DNA from: JAPPHA01 sp965220985
GTDB taxonomy: Bacteria; Pseudomonadota; Alphaproteobacteria; Rhodobacterales; Rhodobacteraceae
Length of the DNA stretch: 64,000 nucleotides
Direction: 5' to 3'
Assembly (NCBI GenBank): GCA_965220985.1
Contig: OZ244854.1
Coordinates: forward strand, 2,542,001 to 2,606,000
Each line of letters starts with the position of its first letter. Positions within the stretch are counted from its first letter, which is position 1. Below the pieces are notes generated by a model, which had not been told where the DNA came from, made no database searches, and saw only the letters and a list, made by a program, of their open reading frames with translations. Below are positions 37,057 through 46,206 of this stretch, in pieces. A program made the translations under genes and the position numbers.

Positions 37057-38160
37057 TCATCCGTTCTCGGTCCGAACCCCGAAATCGATGACCGTGCGGA
37101 CAACTTCTCCGTTCTTCATCGCGGTGAAGCCGTCGTTTATGTCCTCGAGCCTGATCTTTTGCGAAATCAACTGATCGAGCTTCATGCGACCCTGCATGTA
37201 GAGTTCGATGATCCTGGGCATGTCGACGCGAAACCGGTTCGAACCCAAAAGCGAGCCCTGAACCTTGCGCTCACGAAGAAAGGCCGATCCGGTCAACTCG
37301 ATCGTCTCGCCATCTTCGAACAGCCCGACGAGGGTCGCCGCTCCGCGAAATGCGAGCATTCGGAAAGCATTCTGTGCGGTTCTGCTGGACCCGAGGCAAT
37401 CGAATGCATGATCGACACCACCATTGGTCAAATCGATGACCTGCTCGACGATGTCGCCGTCCTGCGGCTTCAGGAAATCGGTGGCACCGGCGTTTCGGGC
37501 AAGTTCGCGCTTGTCGTCATTCGTGTCGATCGCGATGATGCGTTCTGCCCCGGCGATGTAGGCGCTGTTGATTGCTGCCATGCCAACCCCACCGCAAGCG
37601 ATGACGGCGACGGTCTCTCCGGGCCTGACCTTTGCCGTGTTCATGACCGATCCGTAACCGGTCATGACGGCACAGCCGACGAGCGCGGCTCGGTCGAGCG
37701 GCATGTCGGTGCGGATCTTCACGACAGCATTCTCGTGCACCAGCATCTGCTCGGCGAACGACGACAGGTTCATGAAGCTGTGAACGCGTTCCCGTCTTTT
37801 CCACTGCAGTCTTTCTGAGACCCCCGGCGCGAGCTTGACGTCGGGGTTGAAGCACAGGGCAGGGTGCCCCGAGGTGCAGTGTTCGCAGGTTCCGCAAAAT
37901 ACCGACAGGCAAGTGATGACATGATCGCCAGGCTTGACGTAGCTCACTTCGGATCCGACCGCCTCGACGATGCCCGATGACTCATGACCCAGAACAACCG
38001 GCATCGGATGTGGGGTCCGGGCCTCCATGAAGTGCAAATCAGTGCCGCACAGCCCGGCAAAGGCCGTGCGAAGCAGCACTTCACGCGGCCCGGGCTTTCG
38101 CGTTGAAACGTCTTCGATCCTCAGAGGTTCATTGGGTCCGAAAAGAACGGCTGCCTTCAT
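37057..38160 (-). CDS. Zinc-dependent medium-chain alcohol dehydrogenase
   Basis: 367-residue MDR enzyme. Catalytic zinc ligands C38 and H59-E60 (GLCGTDLH, LGHESSG) and all four structural zinc cysteines C89, C92, C95 and C103 are present. The NAD-binding glycine motif is VIACGGVGMAAI, near 188-199, followed by the acidic AIDTNDD that favours NAD. It is the last gene of the minus-strand operon that starts at 45.1 kb, 9 bases after the SDR. Likely oxidises a hydroxyl of the operon's polyol or sugar-like substrate. Confidence 0.88.
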   Translation of the reverse strand: MKAAVLFGPNEPLRIEDVSTRKPGPREVLLRTAFAGLCGTDLHFMEARTPHPMPVVLGHESSGIVEAVGSEVSYVKPGDHVITCLSVFCGTCEHCTSGHPALCFNPDVKLAPGVSERLQWKRRERVHSFMNLSSFAEQMLVHENAVVKIRTDMPLDRAALVGCAVMTGYGSVMNTAKVRPGETVAVIACGGVGMAAINSAYIAGAERIIAIDTNDDKRELARNAGATDFLKPQDGDIVEQVIDLTNGGVDHAFDCLGSSRTAQNAFRMLAFRGAATLVGLFEDGETIELTGSAFLRERKVQGSLLGSNRFRVDMPRIIELYMQGRMKLDQLISQKIRLEDINDGFTAMKNGEVVRTVIDFGVRTENG

Positions 38161-38169
38161 GACGTTTGC

Positions 38170-38952
38170 TCAGAACGGTCTGCGCCCAAGCGAGAAGGAT
38201 TGGCCAGTCGGTCCGCCAACGGGCCGTGTCGCGATGTGGAGAGCGAGTTCAGCGACCTCATCGGGGTGCTTGACACGCTCCTGCGGTGGGAAACCCGAAG
38301 GCAATTCCTCTGCAAACTTCTGCAGCACCTCTTCTGGCGTGGAACGCGTGCCCGGCTTCCGATTCAGCATGTCGGTTGCCACCGGTCCCGGAATGATGTT
38401 GTTCACGTCGATATTGCGGGGCCAGAGCTCGTTTGCGAGACATTCGGTGAAGATGTGCAGACCGGCCTTTGACACGGTGTAAGCGCTTTGCCGATTGATC
38501 GCGCGCAGCCCCATCCCCGACGACATGTTGATGATCTTTCCGCCATCGTTGATGTCCTCGAGCAAAAAGCGGGTTACGAGGTAGACGCCGCGAATGTTGA
38601 CCTCGACCGTTTTCCACCACAGGTCGGGGTCCGACTCTGCAACTGGTCGCAGCTCGAGCTCCGCACCTGCATTGTTGACCAGAATGTCGATCTTGCCGAT
38701 GGCCTCGACAGCGTCTGCGCACACTTTTTGCACCGAATTCGGGTCAGCGAGGTCTGCAACTCCGACATGGCACTTGACGCCGCATGATCTCACGATGTCT
38801 TTGACGATCTTTAGATCGGATTCCGTCCGCGAGATGATCGAGACATCCGCTCCCGCTCGCGCGAAACCGGTCGCAATGGCGCGACCGATGCCGCGACCCG
38901 CTCCGGTGACAACCGCTGTCTTGCCGTGCAGCGGTCTGCTGTCGTTGTTCAT
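38170..38952 (-). CDS. Short-chain dehydrogenase/reductase
   Basis: 260-residue classical SDR: cofactor motif TGAGRGIG at 17-24, NNAG at 93-96, and catalytic S145, Y158 and K162 (YTVSK). Residues after beta2 (SRTESD) suggest NADP or mixed cofactor use. ATG at 38952 follows AAGGAG at good distance. Located between the DctQM gene and the zinc dehydrogenase in the same operon, it probably catalyses one redox step on the imported compound. Confidence 0.88.
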   Translation of the reverse strand: MNNDSRPLHGKTAVVTGAGRGIGRAIATGFARAGADVSIISRTESDLKIVKDIVRSCGVKCHVGVADLADPNSVQKVCADAVEAIGKIDILVNNAGAELELRPVAESDPDLWWKTVEVNIRGVYLVTRFLLEDINDGGKIINMSSGMGLRAINRQSAYTVSKAGLHIFTECLANELWPRNIDVNNIIPGPVATDMLNRKPGTRSTPEEVLQKFAEELPSGFPPQERVKHPDEVAELALHIATRPVGGPTGQSFSLGRRPF

Positions 38953-39058
38953 CGTGCACTCCTTTTTTGTCTGATTGCTCAAAACTTCGGCAGGCTCGTC
39001 GAGGTCAGCAATCGGCCGTTCCGCGCCTTGTCGATCTGATCGTCATTGCCCATGTCCG

Positions 39059-41077
39059 TCAATCGAGAGGCGCCAACACGTCCATGGAATTCGGCAGCCA
39101 CAACGTGATTTCGGGGAACAGCGTCAGCAGGAAAATCACGAGGAGCTCGACGATGACGAACGGGACGATCCCGCGATAGATCGTTGCCATCGAGACATCG
39201 TATTTTTTTGCCACCCCGTGGATGACGAAGACGTTGATCCCGATGGGTGGCGTGATCTGGCCCATCTCCATCATGATGACCATGATGACGCCGAACCAGA
39301 TGGGGTCGAACCCGAGCCCCACGACGGTCGGGAACAAAATGGGCAGGGTCAGCATCATCATCGGGATGATGTTCATGACCATTCCAAGGACCAGATACAG
39401 AAGCAGAATGAGGACGAAGATGACGTAGCGAGAGACATCAAGGCCCTTGAGAAAATTTGCAAATGCCAACGGCAGATCCGTCAGGGTCACAAAGAAGCCA
39501 AGCAGACCGACGCCGATCAGAATGGTGAATATCATCGCGCTGGCTGTCGTTGCCTCGATGAGGGCGCTGAACAGCTTGTGCCGGTTGAACCCCGGAGCGA
39601 ACAGGGCGATCAGAAGGGCCCCGCTTGCACCGATTCCGCCCGCCTCGGTGGGCGTGAGAATGCCCGAATAGATGCCGCCAATCACCGCTGCAAAGAGCGC
39701 AGCAACAGGCCAGATGTCGAAGATCGACCAGGCGATTTCCTTGGCGGTGAACCTTTCGGCCTTGGGGCCGAGCTTGGGATTGATGACGCACTGGACATAG
39801 ACAGCCAGGGCAAACCCGAGGGTCAGGATGATTCCCGGGACGATGCCGGCCATGAACATCTTGCCGATCGATTGTTCGGTGATGATTCCGTAGACGACAA
39901 ATCCGATGCTGGGAGGAATGAGAATCCCGAGGGTTCCACCGGCTGCGACGGATCCCGTCGCGAGCGAGTCGTCGTAGTTGTATTTCTTCATCTCCGGGAC
40001 GGAGACGGAACCCATTGTCGCGGCGGCTGCCACGCTCTCGCCGCAGATTGCGGCAAACCCGCCGCAGCCCGCAACCGTGCCGATCGCCAGGCCTCCGGGC
40101 AATCGGCCAAAAACCTTGATGCCGGCGTTGTACAGCTTAGCTCCGATCCCGGCGTGCAGGATCAGAAAGCCCATCAGCAGAAAGAACGGAATCACGACGA
40201 AGAAATACTGCCCGACGGCATCATACGTGTTGATCTTGGTGACGTTCAGCGCGACTTCGTGGCCGATGAGATAGATCAGCCCGCTCAGGCCCGTGAGCGC
40301 CATCGCGAAACCGACTGGGAATCCCAGCAGGAGAATCGCCAGCAGGAACACGGTGTAGATGACCCCGACCGTCGCCGAACTGAGGTCGCTGGAAATGGCC
40401 TGCAGAATGCTGGCCGATCCGATTCCCGCTGATGAGGCAACCAGCATGCCGACCAGCACGGCCCCGAAACCGACCATGCTCTTTCGATTCTGGTAGAGAC
40501 CGGACAAGCTCGTGAACAGGTTGGCCAGCAGGGCGAGACCGAGCAGCAATGTCCCGAGCGACACCACTGCGTGCAGGATCCAGATCGGAATGCGCGTGAT
40601 GTCGGCGACCTCTTCGCGGGTGAACGCTTCAAGACCGCGCGACGCGCTCAGCCAGCTCATGATGCAGAATATGAACGCGCCCCAAATGCAAAAGACGCCC
40701 TGCAGGAAGCTGTTGACCTGTTGCGGGAGCGCCGAGGTCAAGAGATCGACCGAGACGTGCTGATTCTTCAACAGAGTGTAGGCGATGCTGAAGAACGCCA
40801 TGATGACCAGCATGAATGTCTGCAGTTCGATCATGCCTGACAGCGGATTCTGAAAGACCATGCGGCTGACGAGATCGACAACCATGCACACGGCCATCAA
40901 CAAGGTCACGATGGCGGCGACGTAGCAAAGATTGCGGCAAATCGGGTCCAGCACGCCGTGAGCGGCGCGGGCAACCCGGGCAAAGACATCGTCAGGCAAC
41001 GCGGAGCGATCAACGCCAGTCGTTCGATCGCCGTTGTCCTTCTCGGAGTTGATGAATGCCGGTTCCTGTTCGGCCAT
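39059..41077 (-). CDS. dctQM: TRAP transporter permease, fused DctQ-DctM
   Basis: 672-residue fusion. Residues about 45-210 form the four-helix DctQ part (with FQNPLSGMIELQTFMLVIMAF) and the rest the twelve-helix DctM part (IPFFLLMGFLILHAGIGAKL, then the IPPSIGFVVYG helix). Fusions of this kind are a known TRAP variant. It follows its binding-protein gene after a 218-base gap with a long inverted repeat. Substrate unknown, probably the compound handled by the split transketolase and dehydrogenases. Confidence 0.9.
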   Translation of the reverse strand: MAEQEPAFINSEKDNGDRTTGVDRSALPDDVFARVARAAHGVLDPICRNLCYVAAIVTLLMAVCMVVDLVSRMVFQNPLSGMIELQTFMLVIMAFFSIAYTLLKNQHVSVDLLTSALPQQVNSFLQGVFCIWGAFIFCIMSWLSASRGLEAFTREEVADITRIPIWILHAVVSLGTLLLGLALLANLFTSLSGLYQNRKSMVGFGAVLVGMLVASSAGIGSASILQAISSDLSSATVGVIYTVFLLAILLLGFPVGFAMALTGLSGLIYLIGHEVALNVTKINTYDAVGQYFFVVIPFFLLMGFLILHAGIGAKLYNAGIKVFGRLPGGLAIGTVAGCGGFAAICGESVAAAATMGSVSVPEMKKYNYDDSLATGSVAAGGTLGILIPPSIGFVVYGIITEQSIGKMFMAGIVPGIILTLGFALAVYVQCVINPKLGPKAERFTAKEIAWSIFDIWPVAALFAAVIGGIYSGILTPTEAGGIGASGALLIALFAPGFNRHKLFSALIEATTASAMIFTILIGVGLLGFFVTLTDLPLAFANFLKGLDVSRYVIFVLILLLYLVLGMVMNIIPMMMLTLPILFPTVVGLGFDPIWFGVIMVIMMEMGQITPPIGINVFVIHGVAKKYDVSMATIYRGIVPFVIVELLVIFLLTLFPEITLWLPNSMDVLAPLD

Positions 41078-41179
41078 CGAATCTTCCTTCCGGGACCAGT
41101 TCAGTGTCCGTCATTCCTCGCGACCGGCAGTCGAGCCACTCACGAACGGGTGGAATGCGGCAAGAGGTGATAGGGCGTC

Positions 41180-41251
41180 GGAGCAGACCGCTGGTCTCGG
41201 TCACGGGGGACCGGACCTGTGCCTGAAGTGGCCGCAGTCGCGGTCTGCTCC
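41180..41251 (-). terminator. Long inverted repeat between dctP and dctQM
   Basis: A perfect 12-bp inverted repeat, GGAGCAGACCGC at 41180-41191 and its complement at 41240-41251, with a 48-base loop that holds a smaller nested stem (CGGTC...GACCG). No T-run is evident. Position between binding protein and permease matches the other hairpins in this window. Confidence 0.55.
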
Positions 41252-41295
41252 AGTCTTCTGTTCACGGAATCACCTGGTCAGGATTGCGCGAGAGC

Positions 41296-42369
41296 TCATT
41301 CCTGCCAGTTGTCGCCCCACCATTCGGCCGACGTGTACTCCATTCCCTTGAACTCGGCGGTGTATTCCCGAACCTTCGCAAGAATGGCGGCGCCGTCAAT
41401 CCCCTTGTCTGCCATCAGCTGCATCCATGCATCGTAGGCAGGTTTGGTCTGTGCAACCCACTTCGCCTTTTCCTCTGGCGAAAGGCGGATGATCGTGTCG
41501 CCGCGCCCTTCCATCTTGGCCACGGACGATCCCCTGCGATTGTCGACGATCGCACCCGTGAAATTGGTGAGTTCGTTTTCCATCGACCGGAAGATCGCCT
41601 GCTGCTCCGGCGTGAGGTCATCCCACGCCTGCTGCGACATGGTCATCGGAATCATGACGAAGGGTCCGCCCACCAGCGAATGGTTGCTGGTGTGGTCGGT
41701 CATCTTCCACTTGATCATCGGTGCCGTGGGGAACCAGATTCCGTCGATGGCCTTGCGTTGGAGCGACACGTAGAGGTCTTCCAGTTTGATGTTCCTGGGC
41801 GTTGCTCCGAGCAGTTCGCTGTAGGTGACGCCGGATTTCGAGAACGCACCAATTTCCAGCTTCTGCAGGTCTTCCAGCGTCCGAACCGGGTCGACATCCT
41901 TGTGAATGTGCAAGTTGAAGAAGTCCGAGACATGGAATCCGAGCGGAACAAGACCTTCGAACTCGGCCTGGACCTCGGGGATGGTGTGATACATCTTCTG
42001 GAAGACGTGGTTGGCCTCGACGGTGCTGTCGAACTGGAACGGCAGCGTCATGACATGCGTTGCCGGAAACAGGCTTTCCTGCGTGAAAATCCCCGTCGTG
42101 ACGACCAGATCGACAAGGCCGGACTTGAGGCCGTCGACAGTCTGCGGAGCCTTGACCAGCGTGCCGCCATGGAACCACTTGAACGTCAACTCGCCGTTGG
42201 TCCGGCGCGTGATTTCCTCGAGGTAGGGCTTGTAGACGAACTCCACCAGGTAGTGGCTTTCCGGCTCGTAGCTGCCGACTCTGATTTCCTTTGCCGAGAC
42301 GGCTGGAACGACAGCCATGGACGCCGCAGCAGAGATTGCGAGCGTCTTCATCCAGTTTGTCAGTTTCAT
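41296..42369 (-). CDS. dctP: TRAP transporter solute-binding protein (DctP family)
   Basis: 357-residue periplasmic protein. ATG at 42369 follows AAAGGAGATCG and opens a clear signal peptide (MKLTNWMKTLAISAAASMAV, cleaved after AVSA). Mature features: GSYEPESHYLVEF, the WFHGGTLVKAP loop and the conserved EIGAFSKSG segment at the place where most DctP have the substrate arginine; here no Arg is in that short motif, so ligand contacts may differ from simple C4-dicarboxylate binders. Between the transketolase genes and dctQM in the minus-strand operon. Confidence 0.87.
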   Translation of the reverse strand: MKLTNWMKTLAISAAASMAVVPAVSAKEIRVGSYEPESHYLVEFVYKPYLEEITRRTNGELTFKWFHGGTLVKAPQTVDGLKSGLVDLVVTTGIFTQESLFPATHVMTLPFQFDSTVEANHVFQKMYHTIPEVQAEFEGLVPLGFHVSDFFNLHIHKDVDPVRTLEDLQKLEIGAFSKSGVTYSELLGATPRNIKLEDLYVSLQRKAIDGIWFPTAPMIKWKMTDHTSNHSLVGGPFVMIPMTMSQQAWDDLTPEQQAIFRSMENELTNFTGAIVDNRRGSSVAKMEGRGDTIIRLSPEEKAKWVAQTKPAYDAWMQLMADKGIDGAAILAKVREYTAEFKGMEYTSAEWWGDNWQE

Positions 42370-42455
42370 TTCGATCTCCTTTCCTTTGATCGCGTGAAGC
42401 CACCGGCTCGATTTTCGGTGGACTTCCTCTTCACGGCGCACCTGCAGGCGAATGC

Positions 42456-43331
42456 CTAACCGAGTGCCGCCAATTCGCTTTCAAGCCTGTCGATTGTTGC
42501 CAGAATCTCCTGCCAGCCGGGTTCCCATTCGAGATATCCCGTGTCCCATCGCCCATCCCTTCCGACGAAGTGCGCGAAGGGGATTGCGTCCTGGAAGACC
42601 TTGATGCCCGCAAAGATCCGCGTGTCCGCGACCATCGCGTACGGTTTGTCCGTGACCCTGCGCGCCTCTTCGAAGGCATCCAGAATCTCGGGGATGCTGT
42701 TGCCGTTGATCTGACGAGCAAAGAGTCCGAACGCTTCCAGCTTTTCCCTGATCGGCTCCACTGCCATCACGTCGGAAGTCTTTCCCGTCGCGCCGAGATT
42801 GTTGTTGTCGATGACAATGACCAGGTTCGACAGTTGGTAGTGGGCTGCAAACATGAATGCTTCCCAGACGCTGCCTTCGTGCAGTTCACCGTCCGAAAGC
42901 AGGCAGATGACGCGCTTGTCGGAACCGGACTTGCGTTCACCAAGAGCGATTCCGGCAGCCTGCGATACGCCCGTGCCAAGGGATCCAGAGGTGATCTCGA
43001 ACCCGCGGGCGCCCTCGATCGGGCTCTGGTCGATGGGAGAGCCGTCGGCCCCCATCGTCCGCAGTTCGTCCATCGAGTAGATCCCGATTTCGGCCATGGC
43101 GGCAAAGTTGATGATGGTGTCATGACCGTTCGAATTGATGAACCTGTCGTGATACCAGCCGTTCCCGTCGGGTCGCATCTCGTCAAAGTAGATGCAGGCG
43201 CCGACATCCGCCAAAGCCACGCCCTGTCCGGCATAGCCGCCGCGCTGCATGCAGATGTCGACGACATTTTTGCGCATCCTGGCGGCCTGAAGCTCGAGCA
43301 TCTTGAGGCGTTTTGCGGAGTTGCTTCTCAT
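42456..43331 (-). CDS. Transketolase, N-terminal (TPP-binding) subunit
   Basis: 291-residue separate N-terminal half of a split transketolase. It contains the TPP and metal loop starting SDGELHEGSVWEA and ending IDNNN, and the GSLGTGVSQAAGIALGE helix. The usual GDG is SDG here. It overlaps the C-terminal subunit gene by 4 bases, so the two halves are coupled. Split transketolases transfer a two-carbon ketol unit and occur in pathways for unusual sugars such as apulose 4-phosphate or sulfo-fructose, as well as in archaeal pentose metabolism. Confidence 0.87.
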   Translation of the reverse strand: MRSNSAKRLKMLELQAARMRKNVVDICMQRGGYAGQGVALADVGACIYFDEMRPDGNGWYHDRFINSNGHDTIINFAAMAEIGIYSMDELRTMGADGSPIDQSPIEGARGFEITSGSLGTGVSQAAGIALGERKSGSDKRVICLLSDGELHEGSVWEAFMFAAHYQLSNLVIVIDNNNLGATGKTSDVMAVEPIREKLEAFGLFARQINGNSIPEILDAFEEARRVTDKPYAMVADTRIFAGIKVFQDAIPFAHFVGRDGRWDTGYLEWEPGWQEILATIDRLESELAALG

Positions 43332-44284
43332 CGCTTGACCCCTTCGATCCGAGAGGCCAGCGTTTCCGCGTCCAGGCCGAAGTGCTTGCGTATGTGCCGG
43401 ATCGACCCGCCTGGGGCCCAGCGATCGGGAATGCCGATCCGCGTGATTCGCGGACCGCGGCCGATGCTGGACGTGATCTCGCTCACGAGTCCGCCCAGCC
43501 CGGTGGAAATCTGGTGGTTCTCGACGGTCACGATCTCGTCATGGGCAAAGACGTAATCGACGATCTCCTTCCTGTTCACGGGCTTGATCGTCGGCACGTG
43601 CAGGAGCGAATGATCCAATCCGCGATCGAGCAGCAGGTCCGATGCCTCGACTGCCCATTGGCTGGCATGTCCGCACGCGATCACGCCGACACCGCTGCCG
43701 GTCCGCAATGGATAGGTTTTTCCGAGCACGAACTTGAAGGAGTCCGGATTGAGAATTCGCGGGGTCGTTCCGCGATGCCCGCGCATGTAGACGAGCCCCG
43801 GGGTGTCGCAGGCGACATCGAGGGCCTGCGCGAGGTCGGTGACGTCCATCGGGTCGATCACGGTTGCGTTCGGGACCGCTCTGAACATGCCGAGATCTTC
43901 GGTGCCCTGATGGTGAATCGGGGCAGGGCTTGCGATGCCTGGCGTGAAACCCATGGCAATGCCCGTGTTCTTGCTGGTGCCCATGCAGATGACCAACTGG
44001 TCGAAGCACCGGCGGGACGCATAGCTGCCAAAGGTGGAGGTGACCGGGATGAACCCGGCCTTGGCCAGACCGGCCGCCACGCCAACGAGGTTCTGTTCCG
44101 CCATCCCGACTTCGACGTACTGGTCCGGCAGTTCCTTGCAGACGCGGTAGAGGTCGACATACTGGCTCAAGTCGGCGCTCAGCATGATGACGTTCTTGCG
44201 CCGGACGCACAGGTCGTAGCTGATGTCGTCAAAGGCTGACGATTTCAGCGATCGATCCTCCTTGGGCAGCAGCAGTTCCATCAT
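43328..44284 (-). CDS. Transketolase, C-terminal (pyrimidine-binding) subunit
   Basis: 318-residue partner of the preceding half. The Pyr domain carries the cofactor-activating glutamate in VEVGMAEQNLVGVAAGLA; the C-terminal Rossmann-like domain ends with VTVENHQISTGLGGLV. Upstream of the N-half gene in transcription order. Together they form the central carbon-carbon bond enzyme of the operon. The start may be the first or second of two adjacent ATGs. Confidence 0.87.
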   Translation of the reverse strand: MMELLLPKEDRSLKSSAFDDISYDLCVRRKNVIMLSADLSQYVDLYRVCKELPDQYVEVGMAEQNLVGVAAGLAKAGFIPVTSTFGSYASRRCFDQLVICMGTSKNTGIAMGFTPGIASPAPIHHQGTEDLGMFRAVPNATVIDPMDVTDLAQALDVACDTPGLVYMRGHRGTTPRILNPDSFKFVLGKTYPLRTGSGVGVIACGHASQWAVEASDLLLDRGLDHSLLHVPTIKPVNRKEIVDYVFAHDEIVTVENHQISTGLGGLVSEITSSIGRGPRITRIGIPDRWAPGGSIRHIRKHFGLDAETLASRIEGVKR

Positions 44285-44341
44285 ATGCTCACTGGATTGC
44301 GACCGGTGGGTGAAGGAAGGCGTGACAACTGTTCGAGGTCG

Positions 44342-45115
44342 TCATCGAACCGATCCCGCAACATTGTATCCGCCGCCGCCTGCATCGATATGCGCGCCGG
44401 TGACGAGGGATGCCGCCGGCGACATCAGCCACAGGGCGATTTCGGCAATTTCCTCCGGCTTTCCGATCCGGCCGATCGGTATGGAGTCCTCGACCTGTTT
44501 CTTGAGATCCGGGTTTTGTTCGAGACCGGCGGTCATGGCCGAGGTCACCGCGCCCGGTCGTACCGTGTTGACGCGGATGCCCTCGCGGGCGACTTCCCGG
44601 GCGAATCCTTTCGAGAAGACATCAACGGCGCCTTTTGTTGCCGCGTAGGCGCTGTGCCCCGGTCGCCCCCCGATGGTCGCCGCCATCGACGAAACATTGA
44701 CGATCGAACCGCCGGAACCGCCAAGACTCGTGGACATGTAACGCACGGCTTCACGACAGCAGATCATCAAGCCCGTGACATTGATCGCGATCATCTTGCT
44801 GATCGATTGGAAGTCCAGGTCACGAACAGATGCGGACACGAAGGTACCTGCCGCATGGAGCGCTCCGCTTGGCGGGCCGAAGGCATCCGCGGCCGACTCG
44901 TACGCCGTGACGATCTCGCTCTCGGACGACACGTCTGCCGGAAAAAACGCGGCCTTCCCGCCGCCATCGACGATTTCCTGGATGAGTCTTTCAGCGACCC
45001 TGCGCTCGGATTCGAGCGAGATGACCGAAATCGCATGCCCGTCGCGGGCCGCGCGACGCGCGGTCGCTGCTCCCATTGCTCCGGCGGCCCCCGTAATGAG
45101 GCAGTGCGGACTCAT
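44342..45115 (-). CDS. Short-chain dehydrogenase/reductase, first gene of the operon
   Basis: 257-residue classical SDR: TGAAGAMG cofactor motif at 8-15, S143, Y157 and K161 (YAATK). The common NNAG is LHAAG here. The C-terminus GAHIDAGGGGYN is typical. First gene after the palindromic operator and promoter at 45.2 kb, so its expression marks the induced operon. Likely oxidises or reduces a hydroxyl or keto group of the substrate before transketolase action. Confidence 0.87.
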   Translation of the reverse strand: MSPHCLITGAAGAMGAATARRAARDGHAISVISLESERRVAERLIQEIVDGGGKAAFFPADVSSESEIVTAYESAADAFGPPSGALHAAGTFVSASVRDLDFQSISKMIAINVTGLMICCREAVRYMSTSLGGSGGSIVNVSSMAATIGGRPGHSAYAATKGAVDVFSKGFAREVAREGIRVNTVRPGAVTSAMTAGLEQNPDLKKQVEDSIPIGRIGKPEEIAEIALWLMSPAASLVTGAHIDAGGGGYNVAGSVR

Positions 45116-45188
45116 GGCAGATGCCCCTCCCCAGGTTTCCCATCATGCCGTTCGATGCCGCCCGGACCGGGTCCGAGGCGATCATGAG

Positions 45189-45216
45189 GTAAGAGGTCAG
45201 AGGTCTGACCTCTTAC
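45189..45216 (-). promoter_or_regulatory. 28-bp palindromic operator
   Basis: GTAAGAGGTCAGA at 45189-45201 and its exact complement at 45204-45216 are separated by two bases. It lies between the SDR-transketolase-TRAP operon and the GntR gene, immediately downstream of a promoter, where bound protein would block initiation. The AGGTCAGA..TCTGACCT core fits a dimeric GntR/HutC-type site. Confidence 0.75.
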
Positions 45217-45221
45217 CCGTG

Positions 45222-45248
45222 ATTATGCATTGGCATCGGCCGAGTCAA
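45222..45248 (-). promoter_or_regulatory. Promoter of the SDR-transketolase-TRAP operon
   Basis: On the minus strand TTGACT (45248-45243) is followed by CATAAT (45227-45222) with a 15-base spacer; TG lies just upstream, giving an extended -10 character. The predicted start falls at about 45215, inside the palindrome. Confidence 0.55.
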
Positions 45249-45319
45249 GCCGGGGAGTCAGTGTTTTTTTGGGATTTTGGGAGGACTGCCTCTCGACCGT
45301 CCCGTCATGAGGCTCGGCG

Positions 45320-46144
45320 CTACGCCTTTTTCAAGGCGCTCAAATGGGAGCTCACCCGAGATGGCGGCAAAGGCTTGCGGGCGACTTTCGGAATCTGGCC
45401 GTGGAAATCCATCGTGTCGGGGCGTTCGGCCGCGAAGCGAATGTCGACGCGCGCCGTGTCGAACCAGGTCACCGAGTAGCTGATGACCGACCCTTGATCC
45501 AGGTAGGTCGTGTATTCGACCAGGAGTACAGGATCGCCTTCGCGCAATCCGAGCCGCCGCGCCGTATCCGCAGGGGCAGGGACCACGGTCAGGCGGCCGT
45601 CGGATCGGGCCAACTTGCTGTTCAGCTGCTCGATGTACATGGCAACGAGAGTGTTCGTGTGAACGTCAAATCCGCTGGCGTCAAACTTGACGCCGTCGAC
45701 GACCGAGCAGACCGCGTCAATCGTCCGCTGGATGGGTTTGCCATCCGCCCGGACCACGCGATCGATCAGCCAGTAGTCGCTCTCGGCCGGGATTCCGAGA
45801 AGATCGCTCACCGTCGAGTCCGCAGGACCCAGGTCGATCGACAGGTTGGAGACCGAAGGGACCTGCCCGCTCTCTCGAATCAGCGCCGGTGCACTGCGAA
45901 TGTGCGGCAACGGGACCACGACCGGATTCTCGTCCTTGGGCTTGCGAACGATCGTGCCAACGCCCCACTTCTTCTCGATCAGCCCGGCTTGCCACAGTAT
46001 TCCGAACGACTCTCGCAACTTGGCACGACTCACCCCGAGGGATTCGGACAGCTTGACTTCGGACGGCAAGCGGTCGCCATCCTCGAAATCGGATTCGATC
46101 ATGTTGCGAAGCCGTGCGGTTATGTTTGTCGGATCGGCCAACAA
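45320..46144 (-). CDS. GntR-family regulator with UTRA domain (HutC type)
   Basis: 274-residue regulator. N-terminal winged helix about 5-68 (RLPSEVKLSESLGVSRAKLR; WGVGTIVRK as the wing) and a C-terminal UTRA ligand domain (about 90-265, with LGLREGDPVLLVEYTTYLDQ). Starts with TTG at 46144 after AGGAG at a 6-base spacing; the adjacent TTG is an alternative. Same strand as, and directly upstream of, the operon whose operator is at 45189-45216, which it most likely represses. UTRA domains bind sugar phosphates or other small metabolites. Confidence 0.87.
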   Translation of the reverse strand: MLADPTNITARLRNMIESDFEDGDRLPSEVKLSESLGVSRAKLRESFGILWQAGLIEKKWGVGTIVRKPKDENPVVVPLPHIRSAPALIRESGQVPSVSNLSIDLGPADSTVSDLLGIPAESDYWLIDRVVRADGKPIQRTIDAVCSVVDGVKFDASGFDVHTNTLVAMYIEQLNSKLARSDGRLTVVPAPADTARRLGLREGDPVLLVEYTTYLDQGSVISYSVTWFDTARVDIRFAAERPDTMDFHGQIPKVARKPLPPSRVSSHLSALKKA

Positions 46145-46206
46145 GACTGACTCCTGGTCATGAAGAGCGGTTTCGATTCACCGCCGAGAGGACTGAATGG
46201 GTGCGA

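Noticed and set aside
38975..40432. 485-codon plus-strand frame opposite the fused DctQM gene
   Set aside because: The translation is extremely rich in Asp, Glu, His and Gln repeats, typical of the antisense frame of a membrane protein gene.
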